Assembly (NCBI RefSeq): GCF_030272615.1
Contig: NC_081412.1
Location: 40,976,791 to 41,040,790, forward strand
Direction of reading: 5' to 3'
DNA from: Cryptomeria japonica
Taxonomy: Eukaryota > Streptophyta > Pinopsida > Cupressales > Cupressaceae
Length of the DNA stretch: 64,000 nucleotides
A program made the position numbers and the translations under genes. Below, piece after piece: positions 11,886 through 23,419 of the stretch. The notes beneath the pieces are model-generated. The model did no database searches, was not told where the DNA came from, and saw only the letters and a list, made by a program, of their open reading frames with translations. The number at the start of each line of letters is the position of its first letter. Positions within the stretch are counted from its first letter, which is position 1.

Positions 11886-12859
11886 CTATTAGGGTTCCCA
11901 CAGATACTGAGAGGGGGGGGTGAATCAGTATCTAACCGGTAATGAAATTTTCTTAAAACTGAATATGTAGAATATAAAGTAACAGTATACCGGTATGCAA
12001 GAATTAATGCAAATAACAGAATCAAAAGCATCAACATGAAAAGAACACCATAACACAAGATGTTTAACGAGGAAACCCAGTGTGGGAAAAACCTCGGTGG
12101 GATTTGTGACCCACAATATTCACTTACTGGTCAATAAGAGAATATTACTTGCAATAGGGGCCTGCACATGCAGAAAGGCCAACTACCTAGAGCTCACTGC
12201 TCAATAAGAAGTCACACTGACTTACAATGAGGATTTACACAAATCCAATATTTTGTATTGCTTTACAATAGCATCTTCAATGCCAGATTTAGTACCGGTT
12301 CTTGCTCTATTCTTTATATATACCCTTGACCTACAATTCGCACATTAGGTCTGCCTTATAACTTTTTATTGCTTTCTATCCATATCCTACAAATGCCTAC
12401 AATGATCTCTTTTATATACAAGAGTCATTTTACAATTTGCCAAGTCGGCTTACAATGATAAACAAAATATTACATATCAAAAATTTTGTCGGCCTCTGTG
12501 CCGGTATATATCTTTTCTTCTGTGCTGGTGCCGGTGTAGAGTGATTTTCTGATGCCAGTGCACTATCTTGCCTGTGTTATACTTTACCGGTATAATGTCT
12601 TGCCGGTGCCATAGGATTGCAAGGTTGCCTGTGTAATGCTTTACTGGTATAATGTCTTGTCGATGCCATAGGATTGCAAGGTTGCCTATGTAATGCTTTG
12701 CTGGTATAATGTCTTGCCGGTGCCATAGGATTGCAAGGTTGCCTGTGTAATGCTTTGTCAGTATAATGTCTTGCCGGTGCCATAGGATTGCAAGGTTGCC
12801 ATCAATGACAAAACCTTCAATCACACACAATGTCTCATTGGAGTGTCCATATGCCAACA
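11886..12859 (-). repeat. 3' LTR of element N
   Basis: On the minus strand this LTR starts TGTTGGCATATGG at 12859, directly after the polypurine tract, and ends at 11886 past a CACCCCCCCCTCTCAGTATC stretch. The expected terminal CA reads TA here, one transition from its partner at 17806. It contains the 57-bp tandem repeats. Confidence 0.92.
12571..12800 (-). repeat. 57-bp tandem repeat in N 3' LTR
   Basis: About four head-to-tail copies of a 57-base unit with junctions at 12591, 12648, 12705 and 12762. Each holds ATAATGTCTTG, GGATTGCAAGGTTGCC and a CCGGTAT-like edge. It lies in the upstream third of the LTR (U3), where promoter or enhancer elements sit. Because 57 is a multiple of three, it produces open repeat-encoded frames that are not real genes. 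Confidence 0.9.
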
Positions 12860-12872
12860 ATCTCCCCCTTTG
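12860..12872 (-). other. polypurine tract of element N
   Basis: Minus-strand AAAGGGGGAGAT touches the LTR start at 12859. A second G-rich copy lies about 150 bases away near 13005, matching the duplicated G-rich phrases in the tail of element C. Confidence 0.9.
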
Positions 12873-13063
12873 GCATTGATGGCAACACTCATGAGAAATT
12901 TCAAAAAGATATCCAAAAATGTGTATACCAAAAATGTTACCAAAAATGTGAGAGCTCCCCCTGAGCATGTGATCCCTGTGTTTTGAATTTTCTCATCTAC
13001 TACTCCCCCTTTGGCATCAATTACAAAGGTTAGTAGATTTTGTAGTTGTACCAATTCATAACC

Positions 13064-16000
13064 TCAACCTTGTAGCTGAGTAGTTATTATCTGAAGAATA
13101 TCTCCCAAAATTAAGTTTATACCATCCATAAACTTCTTGCTCTCCTTTATTGCTATCTCAGTTCTGTATACTGTACCAGTGAGATGCTGCAAGTGCTCTA
13201 CCGGTGTCTTGCTACCCTGTGTTAGTGCCTCTGAGATTTCCTTACGCGGAGATGCTAAATAGTCCAATCTTGGACTTAGTTTAGATCTCAAAAATTTTGC
13301 TTTGTTTATTATTTTCTCTTTTTCTCTTTCTAATTTGAGCAATTCTTCCTCAAAATTTGTTATATTTTCCTCAAAAACTGATAATGTATTGGGTGAGTTA
13401 ACAAAATTGTCAGCAAGTTTACTGATCTCTTCTTGTACCTTGCTCATCTTTTTGTCTACATCCGTGGTCAAAAAGTTTGTCTTACAAGTGTCTTTGTACA
13501 AAGTTTTGTACTCTTTCAACAAATTGCACAGTTCCGGTAGAAGTGTGTCAAATTCCCTGTTACACTTCTTTATTCCTTCCTCAAAGAATTTCTGTTTCTC
13601 TTTTTCTACACTTTCCTTTACAGTTTCTACCTTTGTTTGCTCAAAATTTCTAGAAATATATTTACAAAGTGTATCCAACTGGCCTAAAGAATCTTTGTTG
13701 GCTATATTACAATTTGGAGCTATTGATTTCAAAACTGGAATTGAATCATCTATCACTTTATAGGCTTGTGAGCTATAATCAGTTATTTTCTTGATAGATT
13801 CAAGCAATACCTCTGTTACATTTGATGGTGACCCAATAAACTGAGTGCTGGTGGAAGTGACCATGCTGGTATTGACCTCTGGTAGATCTATTTGTGTCTC
13901 CATCTCTTTAAGCACAGTTTTTCCCGCATCATTTCTTACCAGTGGCGTCTATTCTGGAGCCTTTAGCTCTGTTTGTTGCTCTGTTTGTGTTCCAGAATCC
14001 ATCTTTTTCTCTAAATCTGCTGCCGGTTGCTCTTTGTTTCTTGTTGCCGGTTGCTCTTTGTTATCAGATTTATCTATGGTATCCTTATCTACCACTATGT
14101 TGATTTTTTGAGTATCAACATTCACAGTATATAGGACTTCAGGATTAGGATTATTATCCTCTGTGTCCATGCTCTCAGCTGTCGGTTGATCTTCTGCAGT
14201 TGTTGTTTTTACCGATGGAGTATTTAAAGGAGGTAGGGGTAAGTTCTCTCTAATCTTGATGTTTGGTGGTCCACCAACTTTACCTTTCCCTTTGTCCCTT
14301 TGATATACCAGAATGGGCTTGGGATTCCTATATTCTTCTTGTTTTTCTTTTTCAACCAAGAATTTATCCCAACCATCTTCTGTTTCATTTGAAACTTTAG
14401 TAACTCTACCTGCCATTAGTGATATTTGCCGGTGTGTAGTGGAAAAAACTGTCCGGTTGGCCTAAGCTATCAAATCATCAATTTCCTTAGGTGAGTTGAC
14501 CTGGTATATTGCAAGTAATTTTTCTATTTTAATTTTCTTATCCAACTCAATTATTCCTTGCCTTCTAGCCTCAAGTCTTTTATATAATTCATCAGGAATT
14601 TCATTTAGGACTTGCATCAAAAACTTTTTATACATGTCCATGTGTAATATAACACTTTCCTCAACTTGTCCTTTCTCATCATCTGATAGGGTGTCATAGA
14701 TTTTCCCTATGTTTTTCAATTTACCTTCCTCTGTGATCTCATTCAACAATATGTCAAAAGGGGCCAAGTCAGTGTTTGTCTTCTTCTTCTTTTTGGGGGT
14801 CAGCTTTTTCTTAGGTGTGGCTTTCTTGACTGGAGACCTTACAGCTTGTTGCTTCTGTCTTATCCTTCTAGGTGAAGGAGTTGATACCAGTGAGGGGTCT
14901 CTTTTCCTAACAACTCTTTTGAAAGTTTCTGGCATATCTCCTTCCGAGGAGGTATCTACCGGTGATAGATGAGTTTCAGGCTGTTGGGCTCCCAAGTCTT
15001 CTTTTGTTATGCCAGTTTTCTTTAATACATCATCTATTAAGGCTTTTTCTTGCCTGCTTCCTTTCCTCACAGATGCCTCAACTTTCTTTACTCTCTTTCT
15101 AGATTGAATTTGACTTTCAATGGTCTTAGCACTACCAAATACTTCTTCCTTTGGTTCATTGGGGGCTTCTAGAAGTGCTTTGGCATAAGTTTCCACTATG
15201 TGGTCATCTGTTTCATACCCCATCTCTGTAACCCAGATTGTTCTTGGGATGACTGCTTCCATCCAGATCTCATCCTTTTTTATTACAAAGCATATATCAT
15301 CCTTGTATTTGTTGACAATTTCCTGTGATAGTCTGATCCCCTTATTAATTTTGACCTTTAGTGCTTGAAAATACTTGTGGATATTCTTTTCTTTGTTTTC
15401 ACCCATGTTGTTGAATAAGTCAGACAATTGTTTTCCTATCAGTATGTCAAATCCAAAATCCTTGTTTCCTATATCGGGAGCCTGTTTGGTTATATGTAGC
15501 ATTAAGCATACAAGTAAATTTCCAAATCTAAAGGTTCCTTTCTTATCCTTCTTGATTTTTGCCAAATTGTCAATTAACTCATCTTTTAACCACTCATAGA
15601 TATCAATTTTCACATTGTCCTTAACCATGTCATAAGCACTCTTTATGCATAAATTGGAAATAGAGTTAAGCCTATTTGCATGAGTTGCTTTGTAACCTAG
15701 AATCATGCTAATGAATCTCACATTTGTATCGGTTACATCATTAACCCTTAATGATCTTTTGTCAAATGTTGCACCAGTTAGTTTCATTACTAGGTCATTG
15801 GAGACCTTCTTGGTTTTGTTGGGTCTGGTACCAGTGGAAGGTAACCCTGTTACTGATTTCATAGCTACCTTTGTAATTTTATGCACTGAGTCAAGTCAAA
15901 AGAATGAGCCATGTACCCTGCTAAGAACTATCCTAACCACTTCCTTGGGGAATTCAGGAATGCAAAGGATTTCAGTGAATCCTAGGGTTTCAACAATTTT

Positions 16001-16270
16001 ATGTTCAGGTTTCACATTTCTGGCATTGTCACATATAATAGATTTATACATGTTTTCGATTTCATCATCACCTAATTCTTCTATGTTGCAATCAATATAC
16101 ATTCTAGGGTCTTCTGCATAAACAACACCCTTTGGAATTTGGGAAAAAGCACCTATGTTGTCATCTTTCTTAGCTACCTCGGGAACTAGCTGAAACATGG
16201 GCCTAGGTCATTTTATAACCTCGACTACTATAGGGTTTTCTATGAATTCAGGTGCAGAGGAGGATGCCAT
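13064..16270 (-). pseudogene. ORF2 of element N, unknown long retroelement protein
   Basis: One frame of about 1,068 codons from ATG at 16270-16268 to 13064, broken only by four single stops (near 16210 TGA, 15893 TGA, 14462 TAG, 13949 TAG) and no frameshift. I do not recognise a known domain. The first 130 residues carry SQIPKGVVY, YIDCNIEELGDDEI and IVLSRVHG; residues about 130-400 carry YKDDICFVIKKDEIWME and MGYE; around 450-500 is a basic lysine-rich stretch (KKKLTPKKKKK) that could be a nuclear or nucleic-acid binding segment; the last 300 residues are heptad-like and charged, probably coiled coil. The same order is seen in element C ORF2. No retroviral enzyme motif (DSG, YVDD, DD35E) is present. 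It follows gag after a 450-base stop-rich spacer, so it may use its own start rather than fusion to gag. Function unknown. Confidence 0.8.
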
Positions 16271-16723
16271 GATGATAAATACCTTTTTCTACCTTTGGAT
16301 GGATTGATTGCTGAAGTGCTTTGCCTCTTTGCTTGGAATGCCTTAGCTCGGAAATCGTCGTGCTCTCTAAAAGTTTGAATTCACGGTGAAATGAAATGGA
16401 GCCAAAAACCTTATTTTATAAAGTCTTTTCTGCCACCTACCACATTAATTGTTTGCCGGCAATGTATTAACTCAACTTTATTTACCGGTAATGAAGGGTT
16501 TTCAACTTCTTTTCTCTAACCGAGGGAATAATAGCACATGTCTCATTAAATTGCCAAACCATCAAGATAATTTTCTTCAGTTTGATGAAGAACATCCTGC
16601 CAGTGGAGCATTGCTTTGTCCTGTCGGTGGAGCATCATATTGTCCTGCCAGTGAAGCATTTGTTGGTTCTACCGGTGGAGGAGTAACCCCAATATTTAGA
16701 TCACCTTTTCTAATCCATTGCTT
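16271..16723 (-). other. gag to ORF2 spacer in element N
   Basis: The gag frame meets several stops in this stretch before the ORF2 ATG. Short CCNGT(C/G)GG-type repeats near 16595-16680 encode GQ-and-P-rich peptide in the gag frame just after the gag stop. No separate gene is visible; it may hold a splice site or leader for ORF2. Confidence 0.5.
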
Positions 16724-17734
16724 TTAGAATTCTTTCTTAACCTCTTCAACCTTTTCTTTACCTTCCAATCTAGTACTTTTATTATCTACCGGTGTACTTT
16801 TACTTCTACAGAATTTAGCAATATGACCAATCTTGTTAAATGCATAACAAGTTACATTATTTTTCTGAATAGCTTTCCCATAACCTATGCCGGTTTGTGT
16901 TCTGCATTTATTTGATAAATGACCAAATCTTCCACAAACATAACATCTTACATTCATTCTACAATTTTCAAAGTTATGACCAATTTTGTTGCATTTGGTG
17001 CATTGACCGGTGGGAGGATTGATGTTCTGATAATTCCTAGATCTACATTCATTTGCCCTATGACCATATTTATTACAGTTAAAGCATTTTCCATTGAATT
17101 TGTAAGTATTAGAGGGTCTTACCGGTTTGCTTTGATCCTGGGTATTTGCAGTACTGGAGCTTTCTCCAACTTCAAATCCAACTCCAGAAGTGTCACCTTT
17201 GGGTTTTTGATTCTTCAATAAGGTACCAAGTTCTTCTGAGCTTTTCTTGAATTTTTCTTTGTGTTGATTTGCAGTTTCGAATTCCCTTTCCAAGATCTCT
17301 TTTTGTCTCATTAGTTCATTCAAGTCATTTTGAGTATGCATCATATCTATCTTCAACATATCATTTTCATAGCTAAGTCTTGTGTTCTCATTTGCTGCAT
17401 CACTTAGTCTTCTAGTCAATTCTTCTTCATTCTTCTTTCTATCCTCAATCTCTTTGCAGAATCTCATAGTCATATCCTGCATTTCATTTTTTGTTGTCAT
17501 GATCTATTGTTTTAATTTGCTTATCATATCATTTAGTGATTCCTTTTCATCATTTTCATTTTGCAATTTTTCACAAAGTTCTCTTCTCTTGTTTCTTGTA
17601 ATAGTAAGATTTTCTTGAAGTGCCTGATTAATGTGCTGAGCTACTTTTAAATCATCTTCTAATTTGATATTTTTCAACTTCTTTGCATCATAGTCAGTAA
17701 GAGCTCCTTCAAGTTGCTTCATTAGATTTTCCAT
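16724..17734 (-). pseudogene. gag of element N (coiled coil plus zinc knuckles)
   Basis: The ATG at 17734-17732 lies about 60 bases after the PBS; the frame runs to 16724 with one internal TAG at 17504-17506 (probably from CAG). The first 215 residues are a long charged coiled coil (for example NDEKESLNDMISKLKQ). Four CCHC zinc-knuckle units follow: CFNCNKYGHRANEC, CTKCNKIGHNFENC, CYVCGRFGHLSNKC and a defective CYAFNKIGHIAKFC where the second Cys is Phe. Zinc knuckles package element RNA. The lysine-rich end (KEKVEEVKKEF) closes it. The coiled-coil N-terminus differs from the usual copia gag start. It would assemble particles carrying N RNA. Confidence 0.85.
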
Positions 17735-17792
17735 CTTTATTGGTGTCAAGATCTTCCTCAAGCTGTTAGGCTTCTGAAAATAGAGGACCAAA

Positions 17793-17803
17793 CTCTGATA
17801 CCA
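17793..17803 (-). other. PBS of element N
   Basis: Minus-strand TGGTATCAGAG, the canonical initiator tRNA-Met site of plant copia elements, separated by ATT from the LTR end at 17806. Confidence 0.93.
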
Positions 17804-17805
17804 AT

Positions 17806-18778
17806 TGTTAGGGTTCCCATAGATACTGAGAGGGGGGGGTGAATTAGTATCTGACCGGTAATGAAATTTTCTTAAAACTGAATATGTAGAATATAAAGTA
17901 ACAGTATACCGGTATGCAATAATTAATGCAAATAACAGAATCAAAAGAATCCACATGAAAAGAACACCATGACACAAGATGTTTAACAAGGAAACCCAGT
18001 GTGGGAAAAACCTCGGTGGGATTTGTGACCCACAATATTCACTTACTAGTCAATAAGAGAATATTACTTACAATAGGGGCCTGCACATGCAGGAAGGCCA
18101 ACTTCCTAGAGCTCACTGCTCAATAAGAAGTCACACTGACTTACAATGAGGATTTACACAAATCCAATATTCTGTACTGCTTTACAATAGCATCTCCAAT
18201 GCTAGATTCAGTACCAGTTCTTACTCTGTTCTTTACATATACCCTTGACCTACAATTCGTACATTAGTTTTGCCTTATAACTTTTTATTGCTTTCTATCC
18301 ATATCCTACAAATGCCTACAATGATCTCTTTTATATACAAGAGTCATTTTACAATTTGCCAAGTCAGCTTACAATGATAAACAAAATATTACATATCAAA
18401 AATCCTGTCGGCCTCTGTGCCGGTATATATCTTTTCTTCTGTGCCGGTGCCGATGTAGAGTGATTTTCTGATGCCGGTGCACTATCTTGCCTGTGTTATA
18501 CTTTACCGGTATAATGTCTTGTCGATGCCATAGGATTGCAAGGTTGCCTGTGTAATGCTTTGCCGGTATAATGTCTTGCTAGTGCCATAGGATTGCAAGG
18601 TTGCCTGTGTAATGCTTTGCCGGTATAATGTCTTGCCGGTGCCATAGGATTGCAAGGTTGCCTATGTAATGCTTTGCCGATATAATGTCTTTCCAGTGCC
18701 ATAGGATTGCAAGGTTGCCATCAATGACAAAACCTTCAATCACACACAATGTCTCATTGGAGTGTCCATATGCCAACA
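17806..18778 (-). repeat. 5' LTR of element N
   Basis: It runs on the minus strand from TGTTGGCATATGG at 18778 to ...TAACA at 17806, TG to CA. It matches 11886-12859 closely throughout. Confidence 0.93.
18490..18719 (-). repeat. 57-bp tandem repeat in N 5' LTR
   Basis: The same four-unit array as at 12571-12800, with units in register. Individual units differ by a few transitions between the two LTRs. Confidence 0.9.
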
Positions 18779-19648
18779 AAACTTTCTACACTTTAAGCTT
18801 ATCCTAAGATTAGGTGGGTATACCTCTTTTGAATACCTTCTCAATTCAACACAAGATTCATAATAAATCTAGTGCTTAAAAACCTATGAACCTCATCACC
18901 TCAATAAAACTAAAACATTAAAGAAAACTTGTGCTCATTTTAGTCTTGATCCCAAGAAAGATAGAAAGAATTCGACAATTGATATCAGTGCCTTATCTAG
19001 GCTATAGAGTCACCCAAATTAAACAAGAGTTCCAAATCTGAACATTCCCATACATTTCATCACTTCGGCTTTCATCAACCCTATACATGCTTGACATATA
19101 AATAAGTTGTTTCTCTTTAAACTAAAACCATTGATCAAATTCAAAGCAACAAACAATTGATTTACTGACAGAAATATTTCACGCATATTTAATTCCTCTC
19201 CTGAAGAGAAAAGCCAGAAACATATCTATAAGATTGCCTTACAATCCATGTTCAATCGTATAACCCTAAATTATTCAAATGAAACCAACAAACTAATGAA
19301 TGCACACCAAAAGACAACAAAGATTTAGTCCTAAAAAGCTTTGATTTGTATATTAATATTCATTTTGAAAAATCTTACATAACTCGAGGTAATTTTGAAA
19401 TAACCTAAAAAAACCCTAGATATATTTCAGCAAAGTTTATTTACAAATTCTTGTGATGATCTATCCTTAAGTCTTGGTATCCATTTATAATAATATGGAT
19501 GCAAAACAAGCTTCAGAATTTCTTAAGAATAGTTTGTTACAACTGCAATTTTCTTCAAAAAGAAGTTACAAGTCATTTTCAATCCTAGTGGCTTTTAAGT
19601 ATGTTATTCTGCTACAACATCTTCTTGAACCTCCGCTTCTTGCACCAT
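18779..19648. other. unassigned DNA between N and ORF B
   Basis: Begins with the right-hand copy of the N target site. An ATTGATATCAGTGCC at about 18975 resembles a copia PBS with two mismatches but no LTR edge could be confirmed upstream. The rest, up to the stop of ORF B, is AT-rich with no gene. Confidence 0.4.
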
Positions 19649-22600
19649 TTATTTTCTTTTCCACTCTTGGAACATATCATCACTAGGCCAGGAGAAACTA
19701 ACAATTTTCTTTTTCAATTTATCCAACCTTTTCCAAGCGTTTCTCATTTTCTTAACCTCTAACTCCAAAAAACCATAATGTGACTTTATCTTCTCTATTT
19801 CTTCAATTTTCCGGATAAATAAAGATGTGTCATTTGTATTGATGACTTCATTTATCCTCTAGAACAAGTTAACTCCTACCTCATCAAGCCACACCTGTTT
19901 ATCCTTCAACTGATTTGAACTAACGAAACCCCCAGGAAACAATTCAAACTTATGTTAAACATATTCCTTCCTGTACAAGTTGACCTTTCTCTCTACACTA
20001 GCTCTTCCTTCTGCCAACCTGGTCATGCCTCTTACTAACTCACAAGTGGATTTGATATTGACATCAGCCCCTGCCTCATCATAAGATGCACACATAAGTT
20101 CCAAATCCACCTCCCTAGGCATCCACTTATTCAAAATTGGCTCCAAAGTAGCCTTGTCTTCATTCAACTCAATCAATATGTCCAAAATTCTTTTCATATT
20201 AATGTGCACAATAGAAGCTCCTACTGTGTCAGAAAAACTCAAGATTGTGCCCCTGACCTTTTCCTCATATTTTCTTGCAAACAGGGCCTGAGGCTACTTC
20301 AACTTTTCCAATTCATCTTGTATGGTCTCAGCTGGTTGAAAACTAGAAGTCATAGGAGAAGGGGGAAATTCAATGATGGGACTGGTGGGTGGAGGTCTTA
20401 CTGGAGAAGAGTCAATCATTAGAGGAGAAGATTCACCCCTCTGGTATTGCCCTACCAATTGATTCTTTAATTTGGCAATGATACTATCCCTATTGGCTAT
20501 CTCCCCTTTTGCCTCATTATAAGCCTTTAGAAATGTCTCTAGTTTTACCTAGAGATCAATCTTCTCCTTGTCTTCCTTCTCAGCTACTACCACACTGAAT
20601 TTTCTTATTTTCAAAAATATGTTGGCAACTTCTACTACCCCTGTGTCATGCACTCTTTTAACAATCATACCTCCGAGGTAGCTAGACTCTGAAGTGTCCT
20701 TCCTTATTCTGCTCTCATCCCTCCTTGGGGACCACATGGCCAAAGCAACATTGTCCTTGTTGAATGTCACTCCTTCCAAGGGTTTTGTTTCTTTCCTTAC
20801 TGCTTCAAGCACTAAGGCATTTTCTATGTCCCACTCAGGAAGAATTAGTACACCATCTTTTGCTACCATTTCTTTTCCCTTTTCAGGAGTAATGGTTTTG
20901 AACTTTGTCATCATTTCTTATTTTATTTCTTCCTCTAATGCAGCTGCATCTTTGTGGGGTTGTTCATTCTTCCTCTTCTCACATCTTGCTTTGAATTGTT
21001 CAATGTTTTGCCTCCAAACAAATTGCATAAAGGATCCTGTTGTAACAAAATTATTATCAGCCAGGAACTCCTCATTGGCTTGTTTGATGGCAGGGTCTAA
21101 TTCCTTTCCTTTAAACTCATCTACAATCAAGTTCATCTTAGTACTTGGTGGCTCTTCAAGCTTTCCCTCTTGTGTTTCCTCATAAGTGTAGGAAATCTCC
21201 TCAAGACTCCCTAGCTGCAACAACTACTCAGCCACCACATGTTCATCTCCCACATGGATTCGGGATTGGGATGGGGAATATAAAGGTTCACTTGTTTGCA
21301 CCTCTTTTCCCACCCTTTACCTTTTAGGGGAGTCTTGGATGTCAATGACATCTTCTATTGCTCTTTTCCCTTTTGAAGTAGAGGGCTCACCAGTTGCTGA
21401 CACTAACACACTGTACTTTGGCCTCTTGTGCATCACATACTCACCTGGAGGGATGGCCTTGGCAAAGGCAGGCTTGGCTAAAACCAACTTAGCCTTTTCA
21501 TGGTCATTTCTCATTATAGCTTCCCTCTTCTCCTTCAAGGTTTGCATTAAATCTTCAAAATATAGTATCAATAATTTAGCCATCTCCTCAAAGGGAGTAA
21601 AACTAGACAAAGGGTTATAACCAATATCAAATTGGTGGATAAAATCAAGAGCCCTTTTGTATGCTATCCATTTCTCTTTTCTCCATTCCTGCTCATCTAG
21701 ATTGAATTCATTTTTGATCAAATCCTTAGGAAAATGGAACTGATGTGGTCTACCTTTACATATGGCTGTTTTCCTGAACATTCCGTTAAAGAAATCTTCA
21801 GGGTCAACAAATCTTAACACTATAGTAGACAACCTATAGGGTTGAAAGAAATCATCAAAATGTTTCCAACCACTCTTGGTGATTACAAACCGATGTGTAA
21901 TGGTGATAGTTGGGAAAATGGTCCCTTTCCCCCTATTTGTTAATTTTGCCTCTTGCACACCCCCGATTTGCCTCAGGACCTCAACAATTCCTATCTTCAA
22001 TGGGACTTGATAGGTGAGAAAATATGGAGTACCTCTAAAACCATAAACTCTGAACACAATAGAGACAGGGTATAAATATATATCACCCTAGTTGTAAACA
22101 ATATTGACATCTTCAGTGATTTCCTTAGGCCTAAGGAACTCTAATAGAGCCTTAGGGATCCTAGGGTTTTGTGGGCACAAGAGGATCCTAAGCCTAGATG
22201 CAAAACATCTATCAAACTTCAAGTAACTTGCATCCTCTCTATCTCAGGAAAAAATTATGCTCCACAATTACAGAGGCATCTCCTCGTCATCCTTTTCCTT
22301 AACTAGGTCCATTTCCTTAGCAAAATAATCAGCACCTTTGAATAGAAACATGTGCATAAGAAGAGAATACCAACAAAAGAGGTCTGTCTACCTTAGCATT
22401 TTTTATACCTACTAGCCCTAGATGAATTGCATCAGTGAGATAAGGTGCAAAATCAAAAGTTACTGCCGGAGAGGGGTTCAAAATTTGTGCTATCATTAGC
22501 ATATAGTGGGTTGGCATGGTTGTTTCACCATCTTCCCCAAAAATCTGACATAGGGACCAATACATCCCTTTAGCCCTCAAAGTAAATAGATTTAGAGAGA

Positions 22601-23151
22601 AGGGTTTCATGGTAGTAGGGCCTACAACAGTTAGTCGTCCTATTTTGACAAAAAAATATTTCAAAGGGCCACTCCTGAGGTGATCTCTCTACACATTATA
22701 GACCTGGGCAAGTGTATCAAAATTGATAGGCTCTATATAATTCGACACCTCACTGAGTGTAAATACTTTCCTAAATTCATCATCATTTATCTCAATTAAA
22801 TCTCACCCATTTGTATTTCTAACACACCAGGCAACAGGGTCATAATTATTTACAATCTGGGTTAACAAGTCCACATCCATGAAAACCCAAGGGACTATGA
22901 GCTTTCCCACATCTAACTCCCATATACTATTCATTAGAGCAAGGGAATGTCTCTGGCCAAATCCCACTTTGAAGAGTCCCAGACCTGATATCCCTATCTG
23001 TGAATCCCTTAACCAATTTCCTTTATCATACAAACAGTCTCCAATTCTTAGATGAGGGGCTAGTAGACATGGTTAATTGTTCTAGAAAGTCATCACATAT
23101 GGCTCTCTCTTGGTAATTTACTTTCCCTATGAAATCTCTTCGTTGTGCCAT
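19649..23151 (-). pseudogene. ORF B, long unknown retroelement-like protein
   Basis: A degenerate ORF of about 1,160 codons from ATG at 23151 (MAQRRDFIGK) to TAA at 19651-19649. It changes frame twice (near 23070 and 22380) and has about ten in-frame stops, but the sequence reads as one protein. I do not recognise a named domain. Visible motifs include IGDCLYDKGNWLRDSQIG, a FDFAPYLTDAIHLGLVGIKN segment followed by WYSLLMHMFLFKG, GFRGTPYFLTYQVPLK, RPHQFHFPKDL, and a charged, probably coiled-coil C-terminus. The segment YLTDAI...L..IKN...F..YSLLMHM parallels YEWLKDELIDNLAKIK...FRFGNLLVCLMLH in ORF2 of element N and a matching segment of element C, so it may be a distant ORF2 relative. No zinc knuckle or enzyme motif is visible. 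No LTRs for it were identified. Confidence 0.6.
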
Positions 23152-23419
23152 TTTGAAATTACAACTATTTCAATTAAGACTTAAGCAAACCTCTGAGAAA
23201 ATCAAGCCCCCAGTGATATCAACTCAAATTGTAACTGTTAAGCAATATGCAGAACTTACTTGTTGCCTGAAGAAATTTGCTTTGCGCAATGGTTCCTCTG
23301 CAAAACTCTTTGAAATGATGCTAAAATTTAGTTGATGTGAAGCTTAATATGACAACTGAGCATTGAATTGAAACATTAAGCCACATACTTCGGCAATCAA
23401 TTCGCAATGGAATTCAAAA

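Larger units (their letters stand above)
11886..18778 (-). mobile_element. complete non-autonomous LTR element N
   Basis: A 6.9-kb minus-strand element with both LTRs (17806-18778 as 5' LTR, 11886-12859 as 3' LTR), a tRNA-iMet PBS, a polypurine tract, a zinc-knuckle gag and a long ORF2, but no protease, integrase, reverse transcriptase or RNase H anywhere in the 4.9-kb interior. The LTR pair looks about 96% identical by eye, much closer than the P pair, so N is younger, as expected for an insertion inside P. The flanking 5-mers are AAACC (11881-11885) and AAACT (18779-18783), a target duplication with one C/T change. Mobilisation would need enzymes supplied by an autonomous copia relative. 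All frames are interrupted by single stops, so this copy is not expected to work. Confidence 0.9.

Noticed and set aside
12477-13054. Minus-strand frames with NLAILWHRQDII repeats
   Set aside because: They read through the 57-bp LTR repeat, whose length is a multiple of three. They lie in the LTR, not in a gene.
13302-16121. Plus-strand frames opposite element N ORF2
   Set aside because: The minus strand shows one continuous frame conserved with element C; the plus frames are hydrophobic shadows.
18970-18995. PBS-like ATTGATATCAGTGCC
   Set aside because: Two mismatches and no confirmable LTR end upstream, so it is not called a primer site.
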